Origin: an uncultured Rhodospirillales bacterium
GTDB lineage: Bacteria; Pseudomonadota; Alphaproteobacteria; Azospirillales; Azospirillaceae
Direction of reading: 5' to 3'
Assembly: GCA_903927615.1 (NCBI GenBank)
Contig: CAIYNU010000018.1
Span: forward strand, 1 to 61,212
DNA: 61,212 bases
Shown: positions 1 through 8,738 of the stretch, one piece after another
Position numbering within the stretch: position 1 is the first letter of the stretch
How the letters are laid out: each line of letters begins with the position of its first letter
Notes under the pieces: model-generated
Told to the model about the DNA's origin: nothing
Database searches by the model: none
What the model saw: only the letters and a program-made list of their open reading frames with translations
Made by a program: the position numbers and the translations under genes

Positions 1-9
1 AGGCGGGCT

Positions 10-195
10 GTGTGGACGCCTGAGAGTCGCAAGCATTACGATCGGAAAGGGCTTCGGGATCCGAGTGATATGACGAATTCGGAGTGGGCGCTGATCGAAC
101 CGCTTAGTCCTCCAGCCAAGTTTCTACGTGCTTTCAACGAGATGCCAATGGAGGTTCATCCCGAACGATTTGCCGCCGAAGAGTACGGCTTATGA
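10..195 (+). pseudogene. IS5-family transposase N-terminal remnant
   Basis: The first 36 or so residues (MWTPESRKHYDRKGLR, then SEWALIEPLSPPAK) match the conserved N-terminus of IS5-family transposases. After PPAK the similarity stops and the frame runs into unrelated residues and a stop at 195. The DDE catalytic domain is absent, so this is a 5' fragment left by an old insertion. A GTG at 10 fits the family's usual start, but the window edge is too close to judge what lies upstream. The family assignment is recognition from memory; the truncation is directly visible. Confidence 0.7.
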
Positions 196-202
196 ATACT
201 TC

Positions 203-219
203 AGGGGGGCTTGCCCCCT
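203..219. repeat. Short GC palindrome (GGGGC-type)
   Basis: AGGGGGGCTTGCCCCCT forms a hairpin just after the transposase remnant. It belongs to the class of GGGGC..GCCCC palindromes that recurs in several intergenic gaps of this window (30570, 30679, 58215). It could act as a terminator or be a REP-like element. Confidence 0.6.
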
Positions 220-296
220 AAGGTGGTGTGGGAGTTCTGGCCGGGGGATGGCCTGGTGTTATGATTACCATAGATACCCGAAGGTGAGGTAATGAC

Positions 297-620
297 ATGA
301 ATAGGTACGTCCTTGTAATCGTGGTTGCCGGTCTGGCGATGACAGGTCCGGTTTTCGCCCAGCAACAAAACGCCAACGAGTTGCTTCAGCGGTTGCAAAC
401 CACCAATCCCGACGATCTGGCGACACAAGCCAGCGAAGCCTTAAAGCAATACAATCAAATGACTCCAGAACAGCGGGCGGCAGCTTCGGCTTCGGCTCAA
501 GCCCAGGTGCCCGCGTTAATCGGCGCCGCAACCGACTGGTGGAATACCCTGACACCGGAACAGAAGGCGGCATATCAGAAATCGGTGCAAGGATTATCCG
601 GAGCGATGAGCGGAAAATAG
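297..620 (+). CDS. Small exported protein of unknown function
   Basis: This 107-aa protein starts with a clear Sec signal peptide (MNRYVLVIVVAGLAMTGPVFA, cleavage probably after A-Q) followed by a hydrophilic, Gln/Ala-rich mature chain. The mature part contains two similar stretches, YNQMTPEQRAA and WNTLTPEQKAA, that look like an internal repeat with a TPEQ core. No catalytic motif or known family was recognised. It is probably periplasmic. AAGGTGAGGT lies just upstream of the ATG at 297. It stands alone, with a poly-T/A tract after the stop. The coding call is good; the function is unknown. Confidence 0.7.
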   Translation: MNRYVLVIVVAGLAMTGPVFAQQQNANELLQRLQTTNPDDLATQASEALKQYNQMTPEQRAAASASAQAQVPALIGAATDWWNTLTPEQKAAYQKSVQGLSGAMSGK

Positions 621-1209
621 CGAACTTTTTAAAAAAGACAACAGTGGTTTATAGTGACGCCCCCGGTTTTGACCGCTTTTGGTGAGAGGCTGTCGCTTCT
701 GCCATGTGGTCGAGGAAGGCGATTGCTTCCTCGACGCCGCAGAGCACTTGGTTGGGTGACATCGGGGCGTCGCCAATCTCAAGCGTAGGGCAGGGCGGGG
801 TGTTCGACACTCAACCCACGCGCTCGAGGCCAGTAACATGGCACCATGCAACCATAGTGTCATCGCATCATCGCTGCATGCGGGTTTGGGCCGATTGTAG
901 CATTCCGGCGCACCACAGCGCAGCGGGCTGGGAATGCCAATCATCGGGGTATGTTTCGGGGCAAGCGCGGCCCCGTGATCCCCTCGAACCGACCGATCGT
1001 TGGCACCCTCGTTGTCCAATGACGCCCAACACCAGGCCCGCTGCCAGCCATGCTCGGAACCTCCCCAAGGGAAGGTCGCAGCATCACCCGCGCAAACCGC
1101 CGGACTCAATGTGCCCACGCGGCGGCGCTTACGGTGAAACGGATGACCGAGACGGCGGTGGCGGCGATGGCCGAAATCGCCGCCACCCTGTCGGAAATTA
1201 GCCAGGTCA
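621..1209. other. Gap of about 590 bp without a convincing gene
   Basis: This gap separates the small exported protein from the 3' end of the large minus-strand operon. The only protein-like stretch is a 37-codon minus-strand ORF (762 to 649; MSPNQVLCGVEEAIAFLDHM...), possibly a mobile-element scrap. CTTTTTAAAAAAG at about 627 is a weak symmetric tract that could end transcription. Longer open frames here lack protein-like composition and look like products of high GC. Confidence 0.5.
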
Positions 1210-2499
1210 CTACTGGAACGCGATCCAGTCGAGGTACAAGTCAAGTTCCCAGCCGCCATTGATCGAGCCCTGATCAACCCGGACCACCACCACCACCGCC
1301 GTGTACAGGTCGATGGACTTGACCGACACCGCGAAGGTGTCGGGTGTTAACCAGTCGCAATGCCGGGCGGTCACGAAGAACAGCGGGACCTTGGTAAACA
1401 GGGCGTCTTTCAGCGGAATGGAGAATGCCTGGGCGCCGCTCACCCCTGGCTTCGGCCCCGCCCGGAAACTGCCCCGGGCAAATTTTTCAAAGACCGGGGC
1501 GCCGTTGCTGAACAGACCGCCCGCGGTGTCCAGCCCGTTGGTGAACCGGGGCGTGCCGGCCACGCTGGCATTGGCCAGGGCCACACTGCCATTGGTCAGC
1601 GTCAAGCTGCCCGAGGTTAGGTTGAGCGTGCTGCGATCGGGCAGCGTCAGCGTACTCGGCGTCAGCGCCGGATCTTTGATGGTCAGGGTCAGGGGGATGG
1701 TTTGCAAATTCAGGCCGATGGCCACGGCTTCGGGTTGGCCTGGCCGCCGCAGATGCGCCATCGGACTCTTGGGCAGCGTCCCCTGAAGCACCAGGGTGCT
1801 ATCGTTGACCAGGGTATTGGCCGGCAGCGTGGCGGTGGTGCCGCCGCCCTGCCAAACCGGGGTGGCGTTGCCCTTCAGGTAGATTTCGTAGAAGGTGGCG
1901 TTGCCGGACCAGACCAACTCGATGTCTTCGGCCCTGGAAAATTCCGTCGCCGGCCGGTTGGGGAACCCTTTCTTTCTGGCCATGAAGCCGGCCACGAAGA
2001 AGGGTTGCTCGGCTTTGACCAGCGGGAACGTGTGTTTCTTCAGGGTGTAATCTTCGATCGGATCGCTCTTCGACAGTTCATTGACCAGCAACAGGCCGCC
2101 GCCCAGGACGCTATTGATTTGGCCGGTCAGGGTGAAGGCCAGCGGATAGTCGATCTTTCGATCTTCTTCGTCCCGACAGTCGAAGATGAACGTGGCGTAA
2201 TCGGTATCGCCGACCCGCCGGGGACCGATCCAGGCCGGGTCCACCTCGGCGTTGGACGGAAACCATTTGCCGGTACTGGCTTCCGCGGTGGGCGTGACGG
2301 CGTACAAGGCGTTGGCGCCCCGGCCGACCGGAACCTGAAGGATGATGGTTTTGCAGAACAGGCGGTCCTGGGCGCTGGGCGGGACCAGCACGTTGACGGT
2401 GATCACGCCGGTGGACAAGGCTTGCTCGGTGCTGACTTGCAGCGGAAACGGCATGGTGGAGATGGCGTAGTCCAGTGACACGTTAACCGGTTCCGTCAT
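1210..2499 (-). CDS. 429-aa protein with C-terminal H-type-lectin-like domain
   Basis: This is the last gene of the five-gene minus-strand operon. It starts at ATG 2499 with AAGGAGAG upstream and overlaps the preceding gene by 17 nt, indicating coupling. The first 300 residues are beta-rich and unassigned. Residues about 290-330 hold Thr/Ser/Leu-rich short repeats (LTLPDRS, LNLTSGSLTL, ANASVAG) resembling a small beta-solenoid or shaft. The last 65 residues (from FTKVPLFFVTARHCDW to LYLDWIAFQ) follow the pattern of the H-type lectin fold, which usually binds sugars and ends in a W-I-A strand. No signal peptide is seen. By inference it is a carbohydrate-binding or surface-recognition component. 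The lectin call comes from pattern recognition only. Confidence 0.75.
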   Translation of the reverse strand: MTEPVNVSLDYAISTMPFPLQVSTEQALSTGVITVNVLVPPSAQDRLFCKTIILQVPVGRGANALYAVTPTAEASTGKWFPSNAEVDPAWIGPRRVGDTDYATFIFDCRDEEDRKIDYPLAFTLTGQINSVLGGGLLLVNELSKSDPIEDYTLKKHTFPLVKAEQPFFVAGFMARKKGFPNRPATEFSRAEDIELVWSGNATFYEIYLKGNATPVWQGGGTTATLPANTLVNDSTLVLQGTLPKSPMAHLRRPGQPEAVAIGLNLQTIPLTLTIKDPALTPSTLTLPDRSTLNLTSGSLTLTNGSVALANASVAGTPRFTNGLDTAGGLFSNGAPVFEKFARGSFRAGPKPGVSGAQAFSIPLKDALFTKVPLFFVTARHCDWLTPDTFAVSVKSIDLYTAVVVVVRVDQGSINGGWELDLYLDWIAFQ

Positions 2500-5400
2500 G
2501 GGTCTGCTCTCCTTGTTGGGGTGGCTGCGGCCGGTCCTGGGTTGATAGATTGGTTCTGAAGGTCAAGACTCCTTCCCTCAGGATCAGGGCCTGTGGGTCG
2601 GGCACCTCGGAAACCATGGGGTCGACGATGTCATAGCCGGTGACGGCGGCGGTCCCGGCGTTTTTCTCCCACCAGGACCAGGCACCGTTTTGGCGGACGG
2701 CGGGCACCGGCAAGGCGACGGCCAGGGGATGACGCGGCGGGTGCTTGTCGTCCGCCGGCGTGGGCCCGACCGTGGTCAGCACCGGCCCCAGCCGAAAGCC
2801 GAGGTCCATGGCGGACAGGGCCCGATTGACCGGAACCGGCGGGATGTCCAGGGACTTGACCGGCAGAATGCCGGTGGTGGCATGGACCTTGCCCCGGGGC
2901 TCCACCAGCATGGTGACGGTCGCGCGGTGGTTCGGCCGGAAGGTCAGGTCAATGTAATTGGCTCTGTTTTGGTCATCGGCGCTCGCTTTCCGGCTGCCCG
3001 GCGGGCCGATTTGCCGCAGGTAGGGCGAGGCCCCGGGCGGTGCGACGCTGTGAAAGACGCTGTACGCGTCGTTCAGGAAGTAGCCGATCAGCCCGTCCTG
3101 GCGCGTCTCCTGGTCGCCCAGCCGGATCGAAAAGGGCCGCGACAGGTAGGCCGGGTCGGACCGGTCGAAGGTCGCGGCCCAGCCGGTATCGCGCAGGGGC
3201 GGGCCCAGGAGCTGAAACTGAAGCTCGGCCCTGACCAGCGCCAGCGGTCGCCCGACCAGGACCGCGAGGGTTCGGTTGACCCGTTCGCCGGCCTGGTCGA
3301 TCGACCACAGGCTGGTGTCGATGACCCGGAGGAACGCCGAGAAATTCTCGGGTTCGGCGAAAGCCGGGTCGGTCAGAACCTTGGCCAGATAGGGCGCCCT
3401 GGCCGCGACCGCTGCCATGGTGGCAATGGCCGGGTCCGGCGGCGGCTGCCACAGGCTGCGGTGCCGGCCGTTTTCGTCCACCACCAGCCGGACATCGCCC
3501 AACCCGGTCCCATCCGGGGCGAACAGCAACAGGCTGTGGTTCACATGGTTGCACAGGACCCAGCCGGCGATGGGATTGACCGTCCCCGACCGGTCGCTGG
3601 GATGGCGGGTGTTCACGCCGTCCCGCAGGCGGAAGTCCAGCTTGGCGTGCTGTAACAGGCGCGGCGGAAACTGGGCCACCGAGGCCACCGAGACGACTTT
3701 GGAGGTGGGGCGCAGCGCCTCGTCGATCACCACCGGATAGCTGGAGAAGTCGGAAAGCCCAGCCGCCGCGCCTTTTTGGATCAGCACCCATTGGCGCCCG
3801 AACCGGTCGTACAGGGTCAGGTCGGTCAGATAGGCCTGTCCCTGACGCAGCCCCTCGAACGACAGATCCGGGCCGTTGGGCACCACGGGCACGGTCTCCA
3901 GGGGGCGGCGGTAGCGTTCGGGCAGCAAGGCGTCGCCGTCCGGATAGCCCAGCAGGCCGGCCAGCGACACCGGATGGACGCTGCCGATCCGTTCCTGGGG
4001 CAGGGGCCGGCGGAACGCCCGGTCATCCCGCAGCGCCAACCGGGTGTTGAACCCCACCAACTCCTGGCTCAGGAATTTCCAGTCATAGACGTCGCGAATC
4101 TTCTGGTCCACCGCCTTCATCCGCCCGCCGGCGCCGTGTTTGCGGACGAATTCGGTCAGGCGATGGCCGAACACCTGCTGGGCATGGGCGCTCAACATGG
4201 AAATGCCGCCGATCGGCCGCGCCCCTTCGGCCGCCTTGGCGATGGTTCCGGTCCAGCGATAGTCGCTGCCGTCGAACCACCAGCCCTGCCCGGGGGCGTC
4301 CGAGAACGGCAAAGGAATATAGTCGCAACGCCATTCGGCGAACATCGGGGTCCAAGGCTGGCGCCAGGCCATCATCCCGGCGGAGGGCGGCAGACCTTGG
4401 AACACCCGCCGGCCGGCGTCGGCCACCGCCCCGGCCAGAGCCGCCGCGCCGGCGCCGGCGCCGGCCAGGGCCGCCAGGGCCGCGGCGCCCCCGGGGTCCA
4501 GGATGATAAACTCGGTGATCAGCGCGGCCACGCCCGCCGGCAAGCCGGTCAGGTCGCCCCGGGGCGCCAGCGGGGCCAGATCGGGCAGGGCCAGGTCGCC
4601 GTCGGCCCCGACGATCCGGGTGCTGAGCCGCACCGCCAGCGTCCGGTCGGGCGCGGCCGGAACCGGCGCGTCCAGCCCCGAAATCACCATCACCGGATTG
4701 TTGGCAAGCCAGGCGCGCGGTCCCGCCACCGCCTTTAACCGTTTGCCGGGGCTCAGGGTGTTGGCCTTGGCGAAGGCATCGATGCCCTGCCGCATCGCCT
4801 CTTCGGGGCTGGCGGCGTCGGCCGCCGGCCGCGGCAGCCGGGCGAGCAACAGGGTGATGAATCGCGTCAGCACCACCAGCCGCGCCGCCAGGCTTTCCGG
4901 CGCCTGGGGTTTGTCCGGCGGCGTCAGCCGGTCGGGGTTCAACTGCGCGTTGAGAGCAGCGAGGAAGCCTTGCTCCCCGCCGGGAAAGCGGGTGACGGCC
5001 GTCGGCGTCTTTAAGAGGCGCTGCACCAGCCAGTTCAGGGTGCCCCGCTTCAACCACAGTCCGTTCAGCTCCCATTGCAGGGCGTGCCGCTTGGCCAGGG
5101 CGGCGTCCAACCGGGCTTGGTGGCGGTTGAGCCGGGCGAGCCAAGCCGCCTCGGCCTCGGTGAGGGTGAGGGCCTGATCGCTTTCGTTCTCCTCCTTGAC
5201 GATGGCCCAGGAATAGCCGCCGTCGGCCGAGCCGAACCACGCCTGGCGGACACTGGCCTCCAACAGCGCCTCGCCGTTGACCTGATCGAGCACCGGCAAC
5301 AGGTCGTATTGAAAGGCCCGCAGGAGCTTTGCCGCCCGCTCGTTGCCCAATTGCACCGCGATCAGGCCCGAGAAGGCGTCAATGGTGGTGTTGCCCAGGG

Positions 5401-6355
5401 CCACATTGACCCGCCGCTCCTGGTGCAACGGATCCCCGTCCGGCGGGGGGCCGTCGGGGTCCCACGTCACCCGACAGACCGTGCCATGGTACAAGCTGCC
5501 GGCCAGCGGCGTGTCGTCGGTCACGGCCTGGGCCTCGGCCTCGGCGACGATCCACGCCAAGGCCTGCCGAACCTCCCGGTACCGGGCGGCCGGCTGGCCG
5601 GGCGTGCGGCACGCCGTGACCGGATCCCGCTCGGGGTCCGAATACCACCCGACCACCAGATAGCTGAGGTCGTCGTCGCGCCCAATCCCGGCCACATCAT
5701 CGTAGAAGGTGAAAATTCCCCGATTGTGGGGCGAAAACAGGCTGAACAGCGGATTGGCCGGGGCGACCGCCGTCAGGAACATCGGCGTCGGCGCCAGTTC
5801 CCGCCAACCCTGGCCCAACGGAAACCGCATGCCCAGATTGACCAGCGGCGCCTTCACATCGTCGGTGTTGGGTTTAACCGCGCGGCGGTAGGGATGGGGG
5901 GTAGCCTTCCAGGCTTGCACGATGGCCTCGCTCACGGGATAGAGCGTGGTGTCCTCGACCCCCGCCGTGTCGCTGCGCGGGGTCCGGTCGGACGGCAGGG
6001 ACGACGGCTTGACGTAGGGGCAGTCGGCCTCGATCACCCAGGCCACGGCCGCGCGCGGGGTCCGGCCGCTGCGCCGGACCACCAGATAGCGGTTGGGCAC
6101 CACCGGGTAGTCCACGGCGCCGGTTTTGGCATTGAAAACCCCATGGCGCAGGGCGCGCGGCAAGGTCCAGTGGAGATAAATCCCGGTCGCCGGTTTGCCC
6201 AGATTATGGTCGAAGGCTTCGGGCTCCGGGCTCCGATAATTCCCGAAGGCCAGATAATTGAACGGCCAGTTCCGGAAGGCGTCGCGATTCCGGACCCCGT
6301 TATTCACAACCAGGGCGTCGCACGCCATCGGGACGATCAGTCGGGCGGAAGCCAT
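2483..6355 (-). CDS. 1290-aa protein of unknown function, fourth gene of the large-protein operon
   Basis: It starts at ATG 6355 with GGAGAG upstream and lies 25 nt after the stop of the 785-aa gene. It has no signal peptide and no transmembrane segment. The N-terminal 120 residues contain the stretches GIYLHWTLPRALRHG and VPNRYLVVRR, which I recall only from uncharacterised large bacterial proteins. An Ala/Leu-rich, helix-prone segment lies near residues 400-640, and the rest is mixed alpha/beta. No enzymatic motif was recognised. Its position between two other giant soluble proteins and a lectin-tailed protein suggests a structural or secreted assembly. The coding call is very strong because a 3.9-kb frame has good start signals; the function is unknown. 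Confidence 0.85.
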   Translation of the reverse strand: MASARLIVPMACDALVVNNGVRNRDAFRNWPFNYLAFGNYRSPEPEAFDHNLGKPATGIYLHWTLPRALRHGVFNAKTGAVDYPVVPNRYLVVRRSGRTPRAAVAWVIEADCPYVKPSSLPSDRTPRSDTAGVEDTTLYPVSEAIVQAWKATPHPYRRAVKPNTDDVKAPLVNLGMRFPLGQGWRELAPTPMFLTAVAPANPLFSLFSPHNRGIFTFYDDVAGIGRDDDLSYLVVGWYSDPERDPVTACRTPGQPAARYREVRQALAWIVAEAEAQAVTDDTPLAGSLYHGTVCRVTWDPDGPPPDGDPLHQERRVNVALGNTTIDAFSGLIAVQLGNERAAKLLRAFQYDLLPVLDQVNGEALLEASVRQAWFGSADGGYSWAIVKEENESDQALTLTEAEAAWLARLNRHQARLDAALAKRHALQWELNGLWLKRGTLNWLVQRLLKTPTAVTRFPGGEQGFLAALNAQLNPDRLTPPDKPQAPESLAARLVVLTRFITLLLARLPRPAADAASPEEAMRQGIDAFAKANTLSPGKRLKAVAGPRAWLANNPVMVISGLDAPVPAAPDRTLAVRLSTRIVGADGDLALPDLAPLAPRGDLTGLPAGVAALITEFIILDPGGAAALAALAGAGAGAAALAGAVADAGRRVFQGLPPSAGMMAWRQPWTPMFAEWRCDYIPLPFSDAPGQGWWFDGSDYRWTGTIAKAAEGARPIGGISMLSAHAQQVFGHRLTEFVRKHGAGGRMKAVDQKIRDVYDWKFLSQELVGFNTRLALRDDRAFRRPLPQERIGSVHPVSLAGLLGYPDGDALLPERYRRPLETVPVVPNGPDLSFEGLRQGQAYLTDLTLYDRFGRQWVLIQKGAAAGLSDFSSYPVVIDEALRPTSKVVSVASVAQFPPRLLQHAKLDFRLRDGVNTRHPSDRSGTVNPIAGWVLCNHVNHSLLLFAPDGTGLGDVRLVVDENGRHRSLWQPPPDPAIATMAAVAARAPYLAKVLTDPAFAEPENFSAFLRVIDTSLWSIDQAGERVNRTLAVLVGRPLALVRAELQFQLLGPPLRDTGWAATFDRSDPAYLSRPFSIRLGDQETRQDGLIGYFLNDAYSVFHSVAPPGASPYLRQIGPPGSRKASADDQNRANYIDLTFRPNHRATVTMLVEPRGKVHATTGILPVKSLDIPPVPVNRALSAMDLGFRLGPVLTTVGPTPADDKHPPRHPLAVALPVPAVRQNGAWSWWEKNAGTAAVTGYDIVDPMVSEVPDPQALILREGVLTFRTNLSTQDRPQPPQQGEQTHDGTG

Positions 6356-6380
6356 CGCGGTCTCTCCGGTTTGATGGTGA

Positions 6381-8738
6381 TCAGGGGGTCAGGAACGCGA
6401 TGGTTTCGGGGGTCTGGAGCAACTGGATGGCCAGATCCGCCGAGCCGATCCTGGTCAACCGCGCCCGCTCCGGTGTCGTGGCGGCGTCGTGGCGGTTCAG
6501 GGCTTCGATCACCCGGCCGACCAGGCCGCCGTTCGGGTCCAGCAACGACAGGACCCGCCGCTTGCCGCCGTCGCGCATCCCGTCGGTGACGGTCAGCGTG
6601 TCGGCCAGGGGCGCGCCCAGGCTGCCCCCGGCCTCGCCCCCAGCCCCGGCCAGGCATCGCAAGGTCAAGCGGCCCTCGGCGTTCATGCCGAAGCGGAAGC
6701 CCTCCTGGGGTTCGCTGAACACCACCTGATCGGGAATGCCGTCGAACAGGCACAGCAGCACCGACGGCGCGATCCGGTCCATGCGCAGCATCGGCACCAA
6801 CGTGCCGTCGGTGCGGGCGGCGCGCACCGCCAGTTTGGGCAGGCCCCGGACCAGGGACGCGCGCAACAGCAAACCGCTGATCGGGGCGTCCGGGGTGTCG
6901 GCCGGCGCCGTGCTGGTTCCGGTTGCAGGCGCGCCGCGCTCCTCCTCCCGGAAGGTGCGGACGGCGACTGCCACGGCGCGCCGGATGCGCGACCAGATCA
7001 GCCCGTGGAGCGCCGTCTGTCGGCTGGACTCCACCCCCAGGCTGAGCGCCCCGTCCAGCAGGGCGTCGATCCAGTGTTGATGGAGATGGAAGAAGCGCAG
7101 GCCAGGGTCGGGCAGGACCTCCGGGTGCGCCACCAGGGCGTGGAGCGGCACCGGATGCAACAGCGCCAGCCGGGTCAACCACCGCAACAGCGGGGCGAGT
7201 TGGGCGTCGGCCAGGGTTTCCGCCACGGTCCGGACGTCCGGCCGCCGGTGAAAGTCGGTCAAATCCCGGTGAGGGTTCGGGGTCCTGACCGCCGGGACCG
7301 CGGCCAGGGTCGCCGGGTCCGGCCCAACCGGAACGGCGGAAATCAGGTCGAGCAGCGTCCCGTTCAGCAGGCGTTCGAACTGCCCGGTGATGGCGCTTTG
7401 GAGATGCGCGGTCGTCACCGTTTCGATCTCGGTGTCGACGTAACCGTGATCGATCAGGTCCTCCAGGCGGTCGAGGGCGCCGGTCAGCAGGCGGCGGAAG
7501 TCCAGCAAAGACTGTCCGAACCCGGCGTCGCTCAGGGCCGCGATGCGGCCGATTTCCCAAGCGGCGGCCAGCGACAGGTCGAAGGTCCCGAAGTCCGGCT
7601 GATAGATGATCGCTGCGTCGGCGGAAAAGAACGGCGGCAACCCGCCGGGCGGAAGCCGTTCGGGGGTGAACGGGCCACGGTACCAGGCGAAGGTTTGTTC
7701 CCCGGTTCGGGTCTGGTAGCCCAGCGGCACGAACCCGGCGTTCAAACGGCCGATGATCTCGGCTGTGGCGGCGTCGGTGCCGGTCAGGGTGGCGGGAACC
7801 GGCAGACGCAGGCGCAGCCGTTCCGGGTCTACCGTGGCGCGATCGCCGCCGGCGTCGAACGTCCGGGTGTCGATCTTCCGGGTTTGGGCCTGGACGATCC
7901 CCGCCATCAGCCCGCGAAACGATTGGCCGTCGCTGGCCTGGCACTGGAAATCCCAACTGGTCAGCGACAGCAGGTCGATGGCCTGATCATCGTCGGCAAA
8001 GCCGAGCGCGCCGGTCAGGTAGGGGATCAGCCCTTCCAGCGACACCAGATGAACCACGGTCCGGGCGGTCTTGCCCGCCGCCGCCGGCACCGGAAAGCGG
8101 TTGGCCAGCACCACCGAAAACAGCCCGTCACCATCTCGTTCGGCTCCGGCCTTGTCGGACTGGCTGGAGTCCCGGCAATGAACCAGATAGGGCAGTTCCT
8201 GGTCGGTCGGGACGATGGCCTTGAAGGTGGCGGGGGCAATCCGGATGAACGCGCAGCCGGTCCCGGCCTCTTCCGGGTCCTCCAGGGCCAAGGTCGGCCG
8301 AATCACCTTGGCGCCGACCGGATCGCCCGCCAGGAAGTCCTTGACCGTGGTCTGGTAGGCGCCGGTGGCCGTGGTGCCGCCGATCAGCTCGTCCTCGGCC
8401 AGCACCAGCAGGGCCAGCCAGGGCCGGGAGTCCAGGCCGGCGGCCGGCCGGCGTTCCCAGGGCAGGGTCGCCCGGTTCAGGACGATGTAGGGCAGGGCGT
8501 TGGCGTAGCCGCCGCACCCGCCGTCGGGCGGGAACAGACCGACGATCTCGGTCGGCTCGATGGCAAAGCGCGGCCCGCGCACCACGAATTCCTGCACGGC
8601 GGTGAAGGTCTCGCCGCCGTCCACCGCCGTCGTGTGCGAAACCTGAAGGAACCAATGGCCGCTCTGTTGCGCCGGCACGATCTGGTCATAGAACCGGACG
8701 TCGCCCGGGAACAGATGGCCCGCCACGGGCTCAGGCAT
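6381..8738 (-). CDS. 785-aa protein of unknown function, third gene of the large-protein operon
   Basis: It starts at ATG 8738 and overlaps the stop of the upstream DUF6603-like gene by 8 nt, so the two are probably translationally coupled. The N-terminal region has a beta-rich section with VRGPRFAIEPTEIVGLFPP and LPYIVLNRATLPWERR, a pattern I associate with uncharacterised bacterial proteins that travel with very large partners. The C-terminal half is more helical. There is no signal peptide, membrane segment or recognisable catalytic site. It should act with its operon partners, because all four large genes lie head to tail with gaps from -17 to +25 nt. The function cannot be assigned from sequence alone. 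Confidence 0.85.
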   Translation of the reverse strand: MPEPVAGHLFPGDVRFYDQIVPAQQSGHWFLQVSHTTAVDGGETFTAVQEFVVRGPRFAIEPTEIVGLFPPDGGCGGYANALPYIVLNRATLPWERRPAAGLDSRPWLALLVLAEDELIGGTTATGAYQTTVKDFLAGDPVGAKVIRPTLALEDPEEAGTGCAFIRIAPATFKAIVPTDQELPYLVHCRDSSQSDKAGAERDGDGLFSVVLANRFPVPAAAGKTARTVVHLVSLEGLIPYLTGALGFADDDQAIDLLSLTSWDFQCQASDGQSFRGLMAGIVQAQTRKIDTRTFDAGGDRATVDPERLRLRLPVPATLTGTDAATAEIIGRLNAGFVPLGYQTRTGEQTFAWYRGPFTPERLPPGGLPPFFSADAAIIYQPDFGTFDLSLAAAWEIGRIAALSDAGFGQSLLDFRRLLTGALDRLEDLIDHGYVDTEIETVTTAHLQSAITGQFERLLNGTLLDLISAVPVGPDPATLAAVPAVRTPNPHRDLTDFHRRPDVRTVAETLADAQLAPLLRWLTRLALLHPVPLHALVAHPEVLPDPGLRFFHLHQHWIDALLDGALSLGVESSRQTALHGLIWSRIRRAVAVAVRTFREEERGAPATGTSTAPADTPDAPISGLLLRASLVRGLPKLAVRAARTDGTLVPMLRMDRIAPSVLLCLFDGIPDQVVFSEPQEGFRFGMNAEGRLTLRCLAGAGGEAGGSLGAPLADTLTVTDGMRDGGKRRVLSLLDPNGGLVGRVIEALNRHDAATTPERARLTRIGSADLAIQLLQTPETIAFLTP

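Noticed and set aside
2690-3655. Long plus-strand frames opposite the giant genes (also 5075-6589, 6489-8885, 8737-10716)
   Set aside because: They are antisense shadows caused by very high GC at third positions; they are rich in Gly, Gln, Arg and His, lack start signals, and the opposite strand has far better protein character.
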